The notes under the pieces are model-generated. The model saw only the letters and a program-made list of their open reading frames with translations, did not search any database and had not been told where the DNA came from. This document shows, in pieces, positions 1-6,304 of a DNA stretch of 10,385 bases. The position numbers and the translations under genes are program-made. Source of the stretch: Marinovum sp. (GTDB taxonomy: Bacteria; Pseudomonadota; Alphaproteobacteria; Rhodobacterales; Rhodobacteraceae); assembly GCA_002711145.1 (NCBI GenBank), contig PAHS01000004.1, forward strand, positions 1-10,385. Reading direction: 5' to 3'. Positions within the stretch are counted from its first letter, which is position 1. Every line of letters starts with the position of its first letter.

Positions 1-459
1 CTGCGGATCATTATAAGGTGAAACATATATTTTTCCCTGCTCTTTTGCTAGCTTCTGCGCATGTTGCTCAGCAATTCCAGAGTCATTGGAATGCAAAATA
101 GTTTCAACACCAAGTGCCTTAATTTTATCCAACTTCTCACGAGCTACTGTTTCAGGTAGTACGACAGTTAAATTGTGACCCGTTAACTTTGCAGCTGTTG
201 AAAGGCCTAGGCCATGATTTCCCGATGAAGCAGTGATAGCTGGAATGTCGGTCGACATCGAGGTCAATTTTGACAGTGCGCCTCTAAATTTAAAGGAACC
301 GGTTTTTTGGAAATTATCAGCCTTGTAATACAGCTCAGTTTTTTCTGTTAGCACCTGACGAGATGGAATGCATGGTGTAGGGCTCAACCAAGGCTTAATT
401 CGACTATAGGCTGATACTGAGAGAGCGGCCTGTTGAAGTACTGTCGAAGATGCACTCAT
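1..459 (-). CDS. Threonine-dehydratase-like PLP enzyme (EutB/BhcB type), 3' end cut by window edge
   Basis: Only the N-terminal 153 residues are visible; the gene runs off the left edge. It belongs to the fold-type II PLP family of threonine/serine dehydratases, which eliminate water from beta-hydroxy amino acids to give an enamine/imine. The Schiff-base lysine is K57 in GSFKFRG, and the phosphate-binding loop ASSGNHG is at 77-83. The YVSPYNDP stretch near residue 145 is typical of the family just before its next glycine-rich segment. The start is ATG at 459-457, with an AAAGGA Shine-Dalgarno (468-473) eight bases upstream. It follows the imine-reductase-like gene by 18 bases, so the two are surely co-transcribed. 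This pairing recalls EutB/EutC (hydroxyectoine use) and BhcB/BhcD (beta-hydroxyaspartate cycle). I infer dehydration of a beta-hydroxy amino acid, then reduction by the neighbour. Biosynthetic threonine deaminase (IlvA) is possible but less likely beside this partner. Confidence 0.85.
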   Translation of the reverse strand, partial: MSASSTVLQQAALSVSAYSRIKPWLSPTPCIPSRQVLTEKTELYYKADNFQKTGSFKFRGALSKLTSMSTDIPAITASSGNHGLGLSTAAKLTGHNLTVVLPETVAREKLDKIKALGVETILHSNDSGIAEQHAQKLAKEQGKIYVSPYNDPQ

Positions 460-477
460 AAGTAATATCCTTTAATT

Positions 478-1431
478 CTATTTTCCAAATGCCGCGGCAT
501 CAATAATTCCACTTGTGATTGCAATATCTTGAGCGGCTATACCTGTAAGATCTGCAATAGTAATATCATTATCCGAGGTACGCCCCGCACAGCTATTAGA
601 CAAAATATTACCCAATTCTACTACCTTTTTTGACAGATAAGTATCATTAATAACCTGAAACTCACCATGGTTTAGTGACTGTGACATCATATCACAAACT
701 AAAAGCGAGGCGGACTCAATTAAGCTTGTTGGCAATTCCTGCTTGCCATGAGTATCGGCTCCAATAGCCGTGACATGGGTACCCGGCCGCACTAAATTAT
801 CCCCAAACAAAAAAGATGTCGCAGGAGTTGTGGTAATTATAATATCTGCATGTGAAACTTCCTCGTCTAAATTTGTGGCAACATCAGCATTTAAATTGTG
901 ACTTCGAAGCTCTTCAACAAGGACTGTAACCGCGTTCTCATTTCTACCCCAAATATTGAAATTAAATGATCTTTCAGGCATCAACGATGCGAGGCATTTA
1001 GCTTGGAATTGCGCCTGAATACCAGATCCAATTATTAGAACTTTTTTCGCGTTTTTAGCTGCTAAAGCCTTGGTTGCTATAGCACCTCCAATGCCGGTCC
1101 TCATATCCGTGAGCCAACCTTCATCCCTTAGAATTGCTGTCGGTTCTCCAGTAGTAGCAGAGAAAGCTAGCATCATGCCATTTGAAGATGGCAGCCCTTT
1201 TGATGGATTATCATAAAAGCCAGAGGCAATTTTTATTACATACGAATCTGTATTACGAATATGACCAGATTTAACGTGACAGTCTCCGTTCGATTCTGGA
1301 AAGCTTAAGTGAACGACATCCCCTGTTTGCACATGGCCATTAGAAGAGGCAACATATGCGTCACTGATAACTCTTGCTGCGTTATCAAACTGAAACAGTT
1401 CTAATATTTGAGATTTATTTAGATCATACAT
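478..1431 (-). CDS. Ornithine cyclodeaminase / mu-crystallin family protein, probable imine reductase (EutC/BhcD-like)
   Basis: This 317-residue protein has the usual family length. Family members bind NAD(P) and act as ornithine cyclodeaminases, ketimine/iminosuccinate reductases or alanine dehydrogenases. Visible features are K67 in IKIASGFYDNP (substrate-binding lysine), R111 in LTDMRTG, the Rossmann loop IGSGIQA at 134-140, and D226 in IGADTHGK, at the place of the catalytic aspartate of ornithine cyclodeaminase. The C-terminal DLTGIAAQDIA segment is also characteristic. The KIASGFYDNPSKGLPSSNG block reads more like EutC/BhcD than true ornithine cyclodeaminase. Start ATG at 1431-1429 has an AAGGAA Shine-Dalgarno ten bases upstream; the stop is TAG. 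It lies 64 bases after the aminotransferase gene and 18 before the dehydratase-like gene. I infer that it reduces the imine made by that neighbour, giving net removal of a beta-hydroxyl. The substrate is unknown. Confidence 0.87.
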   Translation of the reverse strand: MYDLNKSQILELFQFDNAARVISDAYVASSNGHVQTGDVVHLSFPESNGDCHVKSGHIRNTDSYVIKIASGFYDNPSKGLPSSNGMMLAFSATTGEPTAILRDEGWLTDMRTGIGGAIATKALAAKNAKKVLIIGSGIQAQFQAKCLASLMPERSFNFNIWGRNENAVTVLVEELRSHNLNADVATNLDEEVSHADIIITTTPATSFLFGDNLVRPGTHVTAIGADTHGKQELPTSLIESASLLVCDMMSQSLNHGEFQVINDTYLSKKVVELGNILSNSCAGRTSDNDITIADLTGIAAQDIAITSGIIDAAAFGK

Positions 1432-1495
1432 AAAATTTAAATTCCTTATCTTGTATCATCGTAAAACTAAAACCTCATTTACGTCAGTAAAATAT

Positions 1496-2614
1496 TTAAA
1501 TATTTTTTAGGTATTCTGAAACACGGCTCAAACCCGCTCTCAATACTTCCGGATTATTGGCATAACCAACTCGGATGAAGCCTTCCATTCCCATAGCCGC
1601 TCCAGGCGTAAACATCACGCCTGTCTCCTTAAGAAGGGTTACACAAAAATCATATGATTTGATTGGCAACTCAATTTTAACTAATGCAGTTGTACCCGAT
1701 CTCGGCTTCACCCACGAAAGTTTTGTTTCTCCATCCAGCCACGAGGATAGATAGTTCAAATTACCTCGGGTGATTTTGTGTGAACGCTCCAATAATCGAT
1801 CAACACTCTCCAATGCGATCGTAGCAAGATAATCATCAACCATGCCAACACTAATTGTATCGTAGTCACGGTGGATCATCACATCCTCAATAACCTTATG
1901 AGAAGCTGTCACCCAGCCAAGTCTTAATCCAGCCAAACTGTACGCCTTGGACATTCCTGCCGTGCTTATTCCTTTTTCATAAATATCAGTAATTGATGCT
2001 GTCATTCCAGTTCCTTGCTGGTCAGTACCGCGATAAACTTCGTCACAAAGAATCCATGACCCAGCCTCAGCTGCTATTTCTGCGATTAGAGCAAGCATTT
2101 CCTTATCTATCAGTGATCCCGTTGGATTATTTGGGTTTGTCAATGCGATTAGTTTTGTTCCAGGAATAACAAGCTGTTTCAACTCATCTAAATCTGGCAA
2201 CCAATTATTCTCTTCCCGCAATTTTAAAAAGTGCACATCGGCACCTATACTCTTCGGGATTGAAAAATGTTGTTGATACGTTGGAATAAATGAAACCACG
2301 CGGTCGCCACTTTCGACTAGCGTCTTATGTACCAACATATTAGCCCCTATCGTCCCGTGAGTAACCAGCACATTCTCAAAAGTTTGCTTCTCATATAATG
2401 CGGCTATTGCTGCTCTGAGCCGGTCAGAACCTTTAATCTCACCATAGGTCATTTTAAGGTTTAGTATTTCGGATAAATCTTTTTTGTTCTTGCCAGAAAT
2501 TTGGAACAACTGATCGATTGTCAGACTTTCTACGCATGTTTCCGCCAAATTAAATTCACATTTGGTTTCCCATTCATTCATCCACATTTCGACGCCAAAA
2601 GTATCGATTTTCAT
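1496..2614 (-). CDS. Class I/II PLP-dependent aminotransferase (COG0436-like)
   Basis: This 372-residue fold-type I aminotransferase is close to full family length. Key residues are visible: NPNNPTG at 160-166 (cofactor-binding asparagine N163), CDEVY at 190-194 (D191 contacts the pyridine nitrogen), the Schiff-base lysine K223 in STAGMSKAYSLAGLRLGW, and the substrate-carboxylate arginine R348 in FIRVGYA. The N-terminus (FGVEMWMNEWE, then NLAETCVESLT) is unlike aspartate aminotransferase. It looks like a separate alphaproteobacterial subgroup, distantly reminiscent of capreomycidine synthase-type enzymes. Start ATG at 2614-2612 is preceded by a G-rich stretch (AGGGGTGG) serving as Shine-Dalgarno. 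It begins 26 bases after the methyltransferase stop, so it is the second gene of the same unit. Substrate cannot be read from sequence. Context suggests an amino acid related to that of the dehydratase/reductase pair; alternatives are a C-N or C-S lyase or a cyclising PLP enzyme of the same fold. Confidence 0.87.
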   Translation of the reverse strand: MKIDTFGVEMWMNEWETKCEFNLAETCVESLTIDQLFQISGKNKKDLSEILNLKMTYGEIKGSDRLRAAIAALYEKQTFENVLVTHGTIGANMLVHKTLVESGDRVVSFIPTYQQHFSIPKSIGADVHFLKLREENNWLPDLDELKQLVIPGTKLIALTNPNNPTGSLIDKEMLALIAEIAAEAGSWILCDEVYRGTDQQGTGMTASITDIYEKGISTAGMSKAYSLAGLRLGWVTASHKVIEDVMIHRDYDTISVGMVDDYLATIALESVDRLLERSHKITRGNLNYLSSWLDGETKLSWVKPRSGTTALVKIELPIKSYDFCVTLLKETGVMFTPGAAMGMEGFIRVGYANNPEVLRAGLSRVSEYLKNI

Positions 2615-2640
2615 CTAGCCACCCCTATATCTTGTCACCT

Positions 2641-3420
2641 TTATTCTGGCTTTTTTGCGCGTATATGATGAGGACAATGCTCGCCACTATTCAAAACAGG
2701 AACCATTTTTGACCATACATTAATTTGATGATCAATTAATTCTTTTCCATGCTTCTGATAAAGCTCTGACTTTTTATTTCCTGACAACCACTCAAGCTCC
2801 TTAAGCGCAACTTGTGAGTACCAGGAGTTTCTATTGACGAGTTCTACATCAACAAAACCTGCATTCTTCATTGCTTTTTCATATCTAGCTGGTGACGCCA
2901 TTGCAAAATCGAGGCCCTCAGCTTTTAGATATTCTACCATTTCGGATGATGGGCTATTATCATGGCTGATCAGCCAATCTGACGCTGCAAAACATCCTCC
3001 CGGTTTCAGAACACGATACGCCTCAAGCGCCAATGCCTCTTTATCAGGAATGTGGATTATGGAATCTTTTGAAAAAACTAAATCGAACATCTCGTCAGCA
3101 AATGGTAATGGTCCCGGCTCTACTAGCTGAATTGATACTTTATCTGACAATCCATTAGCTATTACCCGCTTATTAGCTGCTTTACAAACAGGGCTTTCTA
3201 CATCAATTGCAACAATGCTACTTGCACCACATTCTTGAGCCAATAATATTGCACATGCACCCGAGCCGCATCCAATATCAATTACAGATTTATTATAAAC
3301 TGCAACACCGTCCAATACGCGGCGAACTTCGTCCGCACCTCCAGGCGATAAAAAGCCATCTCCCCATAAGTCTTCCAGAAAAGCTATAATCTTTTCATCG
3401 TAATGAACATCGTCGGACAA
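2641..3420 (-). CDS. SAM-dependent class I methyltransferase, TTG start
   Basis: A 259-residue protein with a complete class I (Rossmann) methyltransferase domain. Motif I is VIDIGCGSG at 46-54, the acidic end of strand beta-2 is D73 in VAIDVE, motif IV is FDLVFSKDS near 112-120, and LKPGG at 138-142 marks the post-III region. The SKDSIIHIPDK block followed by LKPGG and SDW resembles phosphoethanolamine and small-amine N-methyltransferases, so N-methylation of a small amine or amino acid is a reasonable but weak guess. The start is TTG at 3420-3418. The frame closes at TGA about ten codons upstream, no ATG occurs in frame until residue 111, and a good GAGGAA Shine-Dalgarno lies six bases before the TTG. 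It is the first gene of the minus-strand unit. The C-terminal part beyond about residue 200 shows no motif I recognise. Confidence 0.85.
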   Translation of the reverse strand: MSDDVHYDEKIIAFLEDLWGDGFLSPGGADEVRRVLDGVAVYNKSVIDIGCGSGACAILLAQECGASSIVAIDVESPVCKAANKRVIANGLSDKVSIQLVEPGPLPFADEMFDLVFSKDSIIHIPDKEALALEAYRVLKPGGCFAASDWLISHDNSPSSEMVEYLKAEGLDFAMASPARYEKAMKNAGFVDVELVNRNSWYSQVALKELEWLSGNKKSELYQKHGKELIDHQINVWSKMVPVLNSGEHCPHHIRAKKPE

Positions 3421-3522
3421 TAACCGTTCCTCATATTTAAAGTAACAATTTCATTTTATTTAAATTATATACTGTAGCGAAACAACTAAAAGCACCAGCA
3501 TAAATTAGAGATAAGACTCAAA
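3421..3522. promoter_or_regulatory. Divergent promoter region between the methyltransferase and HAD hydrolase genes
   Basis: This is the only divergent gene start in the window, so promoters for both the minus-strand four-gene unit and the plus-strand HAD gene should lie here. A perfect minus-strand TATAAT is at 3464-3469. A plus-strand TATACT at 3468-3473 overlaps it by two bases. Neither has a convincing -35 hexamer at 16-18 bases: I see roughly CTTTTA for the minus strand and ACAATT for the plus strand. The calls therefore rest on the -10 boxes and location. Expected leaders would be about 35-45 bases each way. I found no clear operator palindrome, and the surrounding AT-richness makes chance TATAAT matches common. 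Confidence 0.35.
3427..3432 (-). promoter_or_regulatory. Shine-Dalgarno site that fixes the TTG start of the methyltransferase gene
   Basis: Read on the minus strand the bases are GAGGAA, followed by six bases (CGGTTA) and then TTG. Together with the in-frame stop upstream and the lack of a usable ATG, this supports TTG as the true initiation codon. An ATG overlapping the site is in another frame. Confidence 0.65.
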
Positions 3523-4410
3523 ATGCTAACTACTCAAAAAGTTTTTGAAAGATACGAGGATATCCGACCGCGGTTACCCCAAACAGGTTACCCTCAAAGA
3601 ACAAGTGATATCGCCTCAATTTTAGAAATTTCTGATGAGATAGATGCTTTTGTTTTCGATGCATTCGGCGTTCTAAATTTAGGTAATCAGCTTATTGCTG
3701 GTGCCGATTTTGCATTAAAAGAATTAAGGTCAGCTGGTAAAGAAGTTCGGGTTTTAACCAATGCGGCAAGCTATGACAAAGCTGGAGCCGTAAAAAAATT
3801 TTCTAATCTTGGTGTTAGATTTGATACTCAAGAAATAATTACTAGCCGCGACGCCGCTATAAAAAACCTCACACCTGGATTATGGGGGGTAATTAGTGCC
3901 GCTGATGATAAACTAAATGACCTTAGCTTTAATTATATTCGATTAAAAAATGATACAAAGGCCTATGACAAAGTGGATGGGTTTTTATTTCTTTCTACAA
4001 GTGAATGGAATGCAAAGAAACACCTATTGCTTCAACAGAGCGTCTTAAAAAATGATCGCCCAGTCATTATTGCAAACGCAGACTTGGTAGCTCCAAGAGA
4101 AAGTGGCTTTACTCTAGAACCAGGGTTTTATGGCCATGAGTTGATAGATCTAGGAGCTTCTAACGTAAAATTTTTTGGCAAGCCGTACCCAGAAGTATAT
4201 AGACTTGTGACAAAATCTTTATCTGGAGTCCTGGGAGAGAAGATTGCTATGTGCGGTGACTCGTTACATACCGATATTTTGGGTGCCGCCGCGCAGGGTT
4301 GGAAAACTGTTCTTGTCACAAAAGATGGATTATTTTCTGGTTTTGACACAAAGAATTATTGTGAAGAATCTGGGATTTTCCCAAATTGGCGGTTAAAACG
4401 ATTAATTTAA
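3523..4410 (+). CDS. HAD-superfamily class IIA hydrolase (TIGR01459-like), motif I lacks the second Asp
   Basis: This 295-residue protein has the four HAD motifs in order. Motif I is FDAFGVL with nucleophile D46, motif II is VLTNAAS (T79), motif III is K220 in FFGKPYPE, and motif IV is CGDSLHTD with D246 and D251. The long segment between motifs II and III is the C2-type cap of class IIA enzymes. Phosphatases usually have DxD in motif I, but position 48 here is Phe, comparable to the DxW form of the TIGR01459 subgroup. Phosphatase activity is thus not assured. The first ~38 residues form an extension before motif I. ATG at 3523 has only a weak AGAG-type Shine-Dalgarno, but no better start is seen. 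It is divergent from the methyltransferase gene and lies 106 bases upstream of dctP, possibly in the same transcript. Substrate unknown. Confidence 0.83.
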   Translation: MLTTQKVFERYEDIRPRLPQTGYPQRTSDIASILEISDEIDAFVFDAFGVLNLGNQLIAGADFALKELRSAGKEVRVLTNAASYDKAGAVKKFSNLGVRFDTQEIITSRDAAIKNLTPGLWGVISAADDKLNDLSFNYIRLKNDTKAYDKVDGFLFLSTSEWNAKKHLLLQQSVLKNDRPVIIANADLVAPRESGFTLEPGFYGHELIDLGASNVKFFGKPYPEVYRLVTKSLSGVLGEKIAMCGDSLHTDILGAAAQGWKTVLVTKDGLFSGFDTKNYCEESGIFPNWRLKRLI

Positions 4411-4437
4411 TGTGGAAATTTGCCGCACATTTTATTC
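4409..4437 (+). terminator. Weak terminator-like hairpin just after the HAD gene
   Basis: AATGTG (4409-4414) can pair with CACATT (4426-4431) around an 11-base loop, followed directly by TTTATT. The stem is only six pairs with modest GC and starts inside the stop codon. It is a weak intrinsic terminator at best and would allow read-through into dctP. If it works, dctP needs its own promoter in the following 80 bases, where I see no convincing -35/-10 pair. Confidence 0.25.
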
Positions 4438-4516
4438 ATGAAGAAACAAATACAGTAATTGCAAATGTTGTCGCCATACTACCATATGCGCTTATGATTC
4501 TATTGGAGGATATTAA

Positions 4517-5518
4517 ATGAAAATCATATTTGCTGCTACAGCAGCTTTTACCATAGCTTTATCAGGCAATGCGCTTCTAGCAGCTTGCGACGACGGAGAG
4601 ATGGTTATTAAATTATCGCATGTAACCAATACCGATAAACACCCAAAAGGTATTGCGGCATCACTTCTTCAGCAACGCGTTAATGATGAAATGAACGGCA
4701 AAGCTTGTATGGAAGTTTATCCAAATTCAACACTATATAATGACAATCAGGTTCTGGAGGCAATGCTACAAGGTGACGTCCAAATGGCTGCACCGTCACT
4801 TTCAAAGTTTGAACAATTCACGAAAGTTTTTCGTATTTTTGACCTTCCATTTATGTTCAAAAACATCAATGCAGTAGATGAATTTCAAAATTCCGACACT
4901 GGACAAGCAATGAAAGAAAGTATGATACGCCGCGGACTACTAGGGCTTGCATTTTGGCATAATGGAATGAAGCAAATGTCGGCTAACAAACCACTTGAAA
5001 TGCCAACAGATGCGAATGGCTTGAAATTTCGTGTTCAAAACTCTGAAGTTCTAAAAGCACAAATGGCTGCACTTGGCGGTTCACCTCAGCCAATGGCATT
5101 TTCTGAAGTTTACGGCGCACTTCAAACTGGCGTTGTGGATGGCCAAGAGAATACTTGGTCAAATATTTATGGGAAAAAATTCTTTGAAGTTCAGGATGGA
5201 GTTACCGAAACAAATCATGGGATTATAGACTATATGCTAGTTACATCAACAGATTGGTGGGATACCTTGGATGAAGGAATGCGTGATCAACTTTCGAAAA
5301 TCATTGCTGAAGTTACAGAAGCACGAAACTCAGAATCTACAGCTGTTAATGAGTCTGCAAAACAAGAGATCATTAGCTCTGGCGGCGTAGTTCGCCAATT
5401 GACCTCCTCACAAAGAGACGCGTGGGTAGCCGCGATGATGCCCGTATGGGATCAATTCAAAGGAGACGTAGGCGAAGATAATATTGCTGCAGCGCAAGCA
5501 ATAAATTCAAATCACTAG
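4517..5518 (+). CDS. dctP: TRAP transporter periplasmic substrate-binding protein, DctP family
   Basis: This 333-residue protein begins with a signal peptide (Lys at position 2, hydrophobic core to about residue 22), so it should act in the periplasm, handing substrate to the DctQ-DctM membrane pair. Family hallmarks are IKLSHVTN near 31, VYPNSTLYNDNQVLEAM near 67-83, the substrate-carboxylate arginine R172 in GLKFRVQ, and the signature MAFSEVYGALQTGVVDGQEN at 193-212. The motifs are of the C4-dicarboxylate (DctP) branch. That fits a small anionic substrate but does not discriminate dicarboxylates from hydroxysulfonates. Cys24, just after the predicted cleavage zone, and Cys64 could form a disulfide in the mature protein. 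ATG at 4517 has a strong GGAGGA Shine-Dalgarno six bases upstream. First gene of dctPQM; given the convergent HpsNOP-like genes, DHPS is my favoured ligand (HpsKLM-type transporter). Confidence 0.93.
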   Translation: MKIIFAATAAFTIALSGNALLAACDDGEMVIKLSHVTNTDKHPKGIAASLLQQRVNDEMNGKACMEVYPNSTLYNDNQVLEAMLQGDVQMAAPSLSKFEQFTKVFRIFDLPFMFKNINAVDEFQNSDTGQAMKESMIRRGLLGLAFWHNGMKQMSANKPLEMPTDANGLKFRVQNSEVLKAQMAALGGSPQPMAFSEVYGALQTGVVDGQENTWSNIYGKKFFEVQDGVTETNHGIIDYMLVTSTDWWDTLDEGMRDQLSKIIAEVTEARNSESTAVNESAKQEIISSGGVVRQLTSSQRDAWVAAMMPVWDQFKGDVGEDNIAAAQAINSNH

Positions 5519-5532
5519 TTTGCTTTCCTAAG

Positions 5533-5563
5533 ATTCCCGACCGTTGTAAAAATGGTCGGGAAT
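5533..5563 (+). promoter_or_regulatory. Intercistronic hairpin between dctP and dctQ
   Basis: ATTCCCGACC (5533-5542) is a perfect 10-base inverted match to GGTCGGGAAT (5554-5563), with an 11-base loop that can be tightened by a G-U pair. The hairpin lies 14 bases after the dctP stop and has no T-run behind it, so it is not a standard intrinsic terminator. Known precedents in transporter operons point to 3' protection of the binding-protein mRNA or partial attenuation, giving more DctP than DctQM. That role is inference. Confidence 0.7.
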
Positions 5564-5602
5564 ATTGCACCAAAAAATATATGTCGATAGAAGGATCTTA
5601 TA

Positions 5603-6304
5603 ATGTCAAATCAAGGGTCCACTTTCAGAAAAAGGGGTCTCTCCCGAATTATCGATGAAATTGAAGAAACCATAATTGCCATTATTTTGGCGTTGATGGT
5701 CATTATCACATTTACAAACGTAGTATTACGTTATGGCTTCAACTCTGGCCTCATTTGGGGCCTGGAAATGGTTACCTTTCTTTTTGCATGGTTAGTCTTG
5801 CTTGGTATTAGCTATGGAGTTAAGAAAAAGTTGCATCTTGGCGTCGACGCTTTAATAAATATCGTCTCGACACCAACTAAGCATTTTTTAGCCTTAATAG
5901 TTGGTATTTTGTGTATTTTTTATGCATTTTTACTGCTTAAAGGTTCATGGGATTATTGGGCAAATTTTGCAAACCTACCTCAGACAACTGGAAGATGGTT
6001 TCCAACAGGGTTAGAAGAGATGAAGAGAACCTCATACCGTTCATGGTATGAAGTTAATGATATTCATATGCCTAACTGGCTGCGGTGGATCGAGCCATTA
6101 ATAAATTCTGGCGACGCGTATGAAAAAATACCAAGGTTTATTCCCTACGTAATGCTGCCTGTAGGAAGCGCACTGCTACTCCTACGTTTCACACAAGCTA
6201 TGTTAAAAATAATTAGAGGCCAGCAAGATACATTTATTGTTAGTCACGAGGCTGAAGATAAAGTCGAAAAAATAAAAGAAGCCAAGAGTGTAGAGGAAAG
6301 TTAA
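5603..6304 (+). CDS. dctQ: TRAP transporter small membrane subunit, DctQ family
   Basis: This 233-residue inner-membrane protein has four predicted membrane segments (about 20-42, 51-72, 93-116 and 178-197), as expected for DctQ. WGLEMVTFLFAWLVLLG (52-68) and KKLHLGVDAL are typical of the family. It is longer than many DctQ proteins (about 160-180) because of a polar, Trp- and Pro-rich insert at about 120-177 between segments 3 and 4. The DctQ of Rhodobacter C4-dicarboxylate systems is similarly long. With the usual topology (both ends cytoplasmic) the insert is periplasmic. A charged Lys/Glu-rich tail ends the protein. ATG at 5603 follows AAGGA by seven bases. The stop TAA shares its last A with the dctM start, so translation of the two is coupled. 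It forms the membrane complex with DctM. Confidence 0.92.
   Translation: MSNQGSTFRKRGLSRIIDEIEETIIAIILALMVIITFTNVVLRYGFNSGLIWGLEMVTFLFAWLVLLGISYGVKKKLHLGVDALINIVSTPTKHFLALIVGILCIFYAFLLLKGSWDYWANFANLPQTTGRWFPTGLEEMKRTSYRSWYEVNDIHMPNWLRWIEPLINSGDAYEKIPRFIPYVMLPVGSALLLLRFTQAMLKIIRGQQDTFIVSHEAEDKVEKIKEAKSVEES

Noticed and set aside
1-1431. A complete hydroxyectoine-degradation or beta-hydroxyaspartate cycle cluster.
   Set aside because: Only the dehydratase/reductase-like pair is present. No EutD/EutE (DoeA/DoeB) hydrolase, beta-hydroxyaspartate aldolase or class V-type aminotransferase is visible, so naming either pathway would overreach.
1432-1495. The 64-base gap between the aminotransferase and imine-reductase genes as an internal promoter or small RNA.
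   Set aside because: It is AT-rich with a Shine-Dalgarno for the downstream gene, but I see no hairpin and no paired -35/-10.
4438-4458. A tiny reading frame (MKKQIQ) between the HAD gene and dctP that could be a leader peptide.
   Set aside because: Six codons, no Shine-Dalgarno and no attenuator structure after it; chance is sufficient.
4468-4498. Promoter candidate TTGTCG ... TATGAT upstream of dctP.
   Set aside because: The 19-base spacing is long and the start of transcription would fall inside the dctP Shine-Dalgarno.
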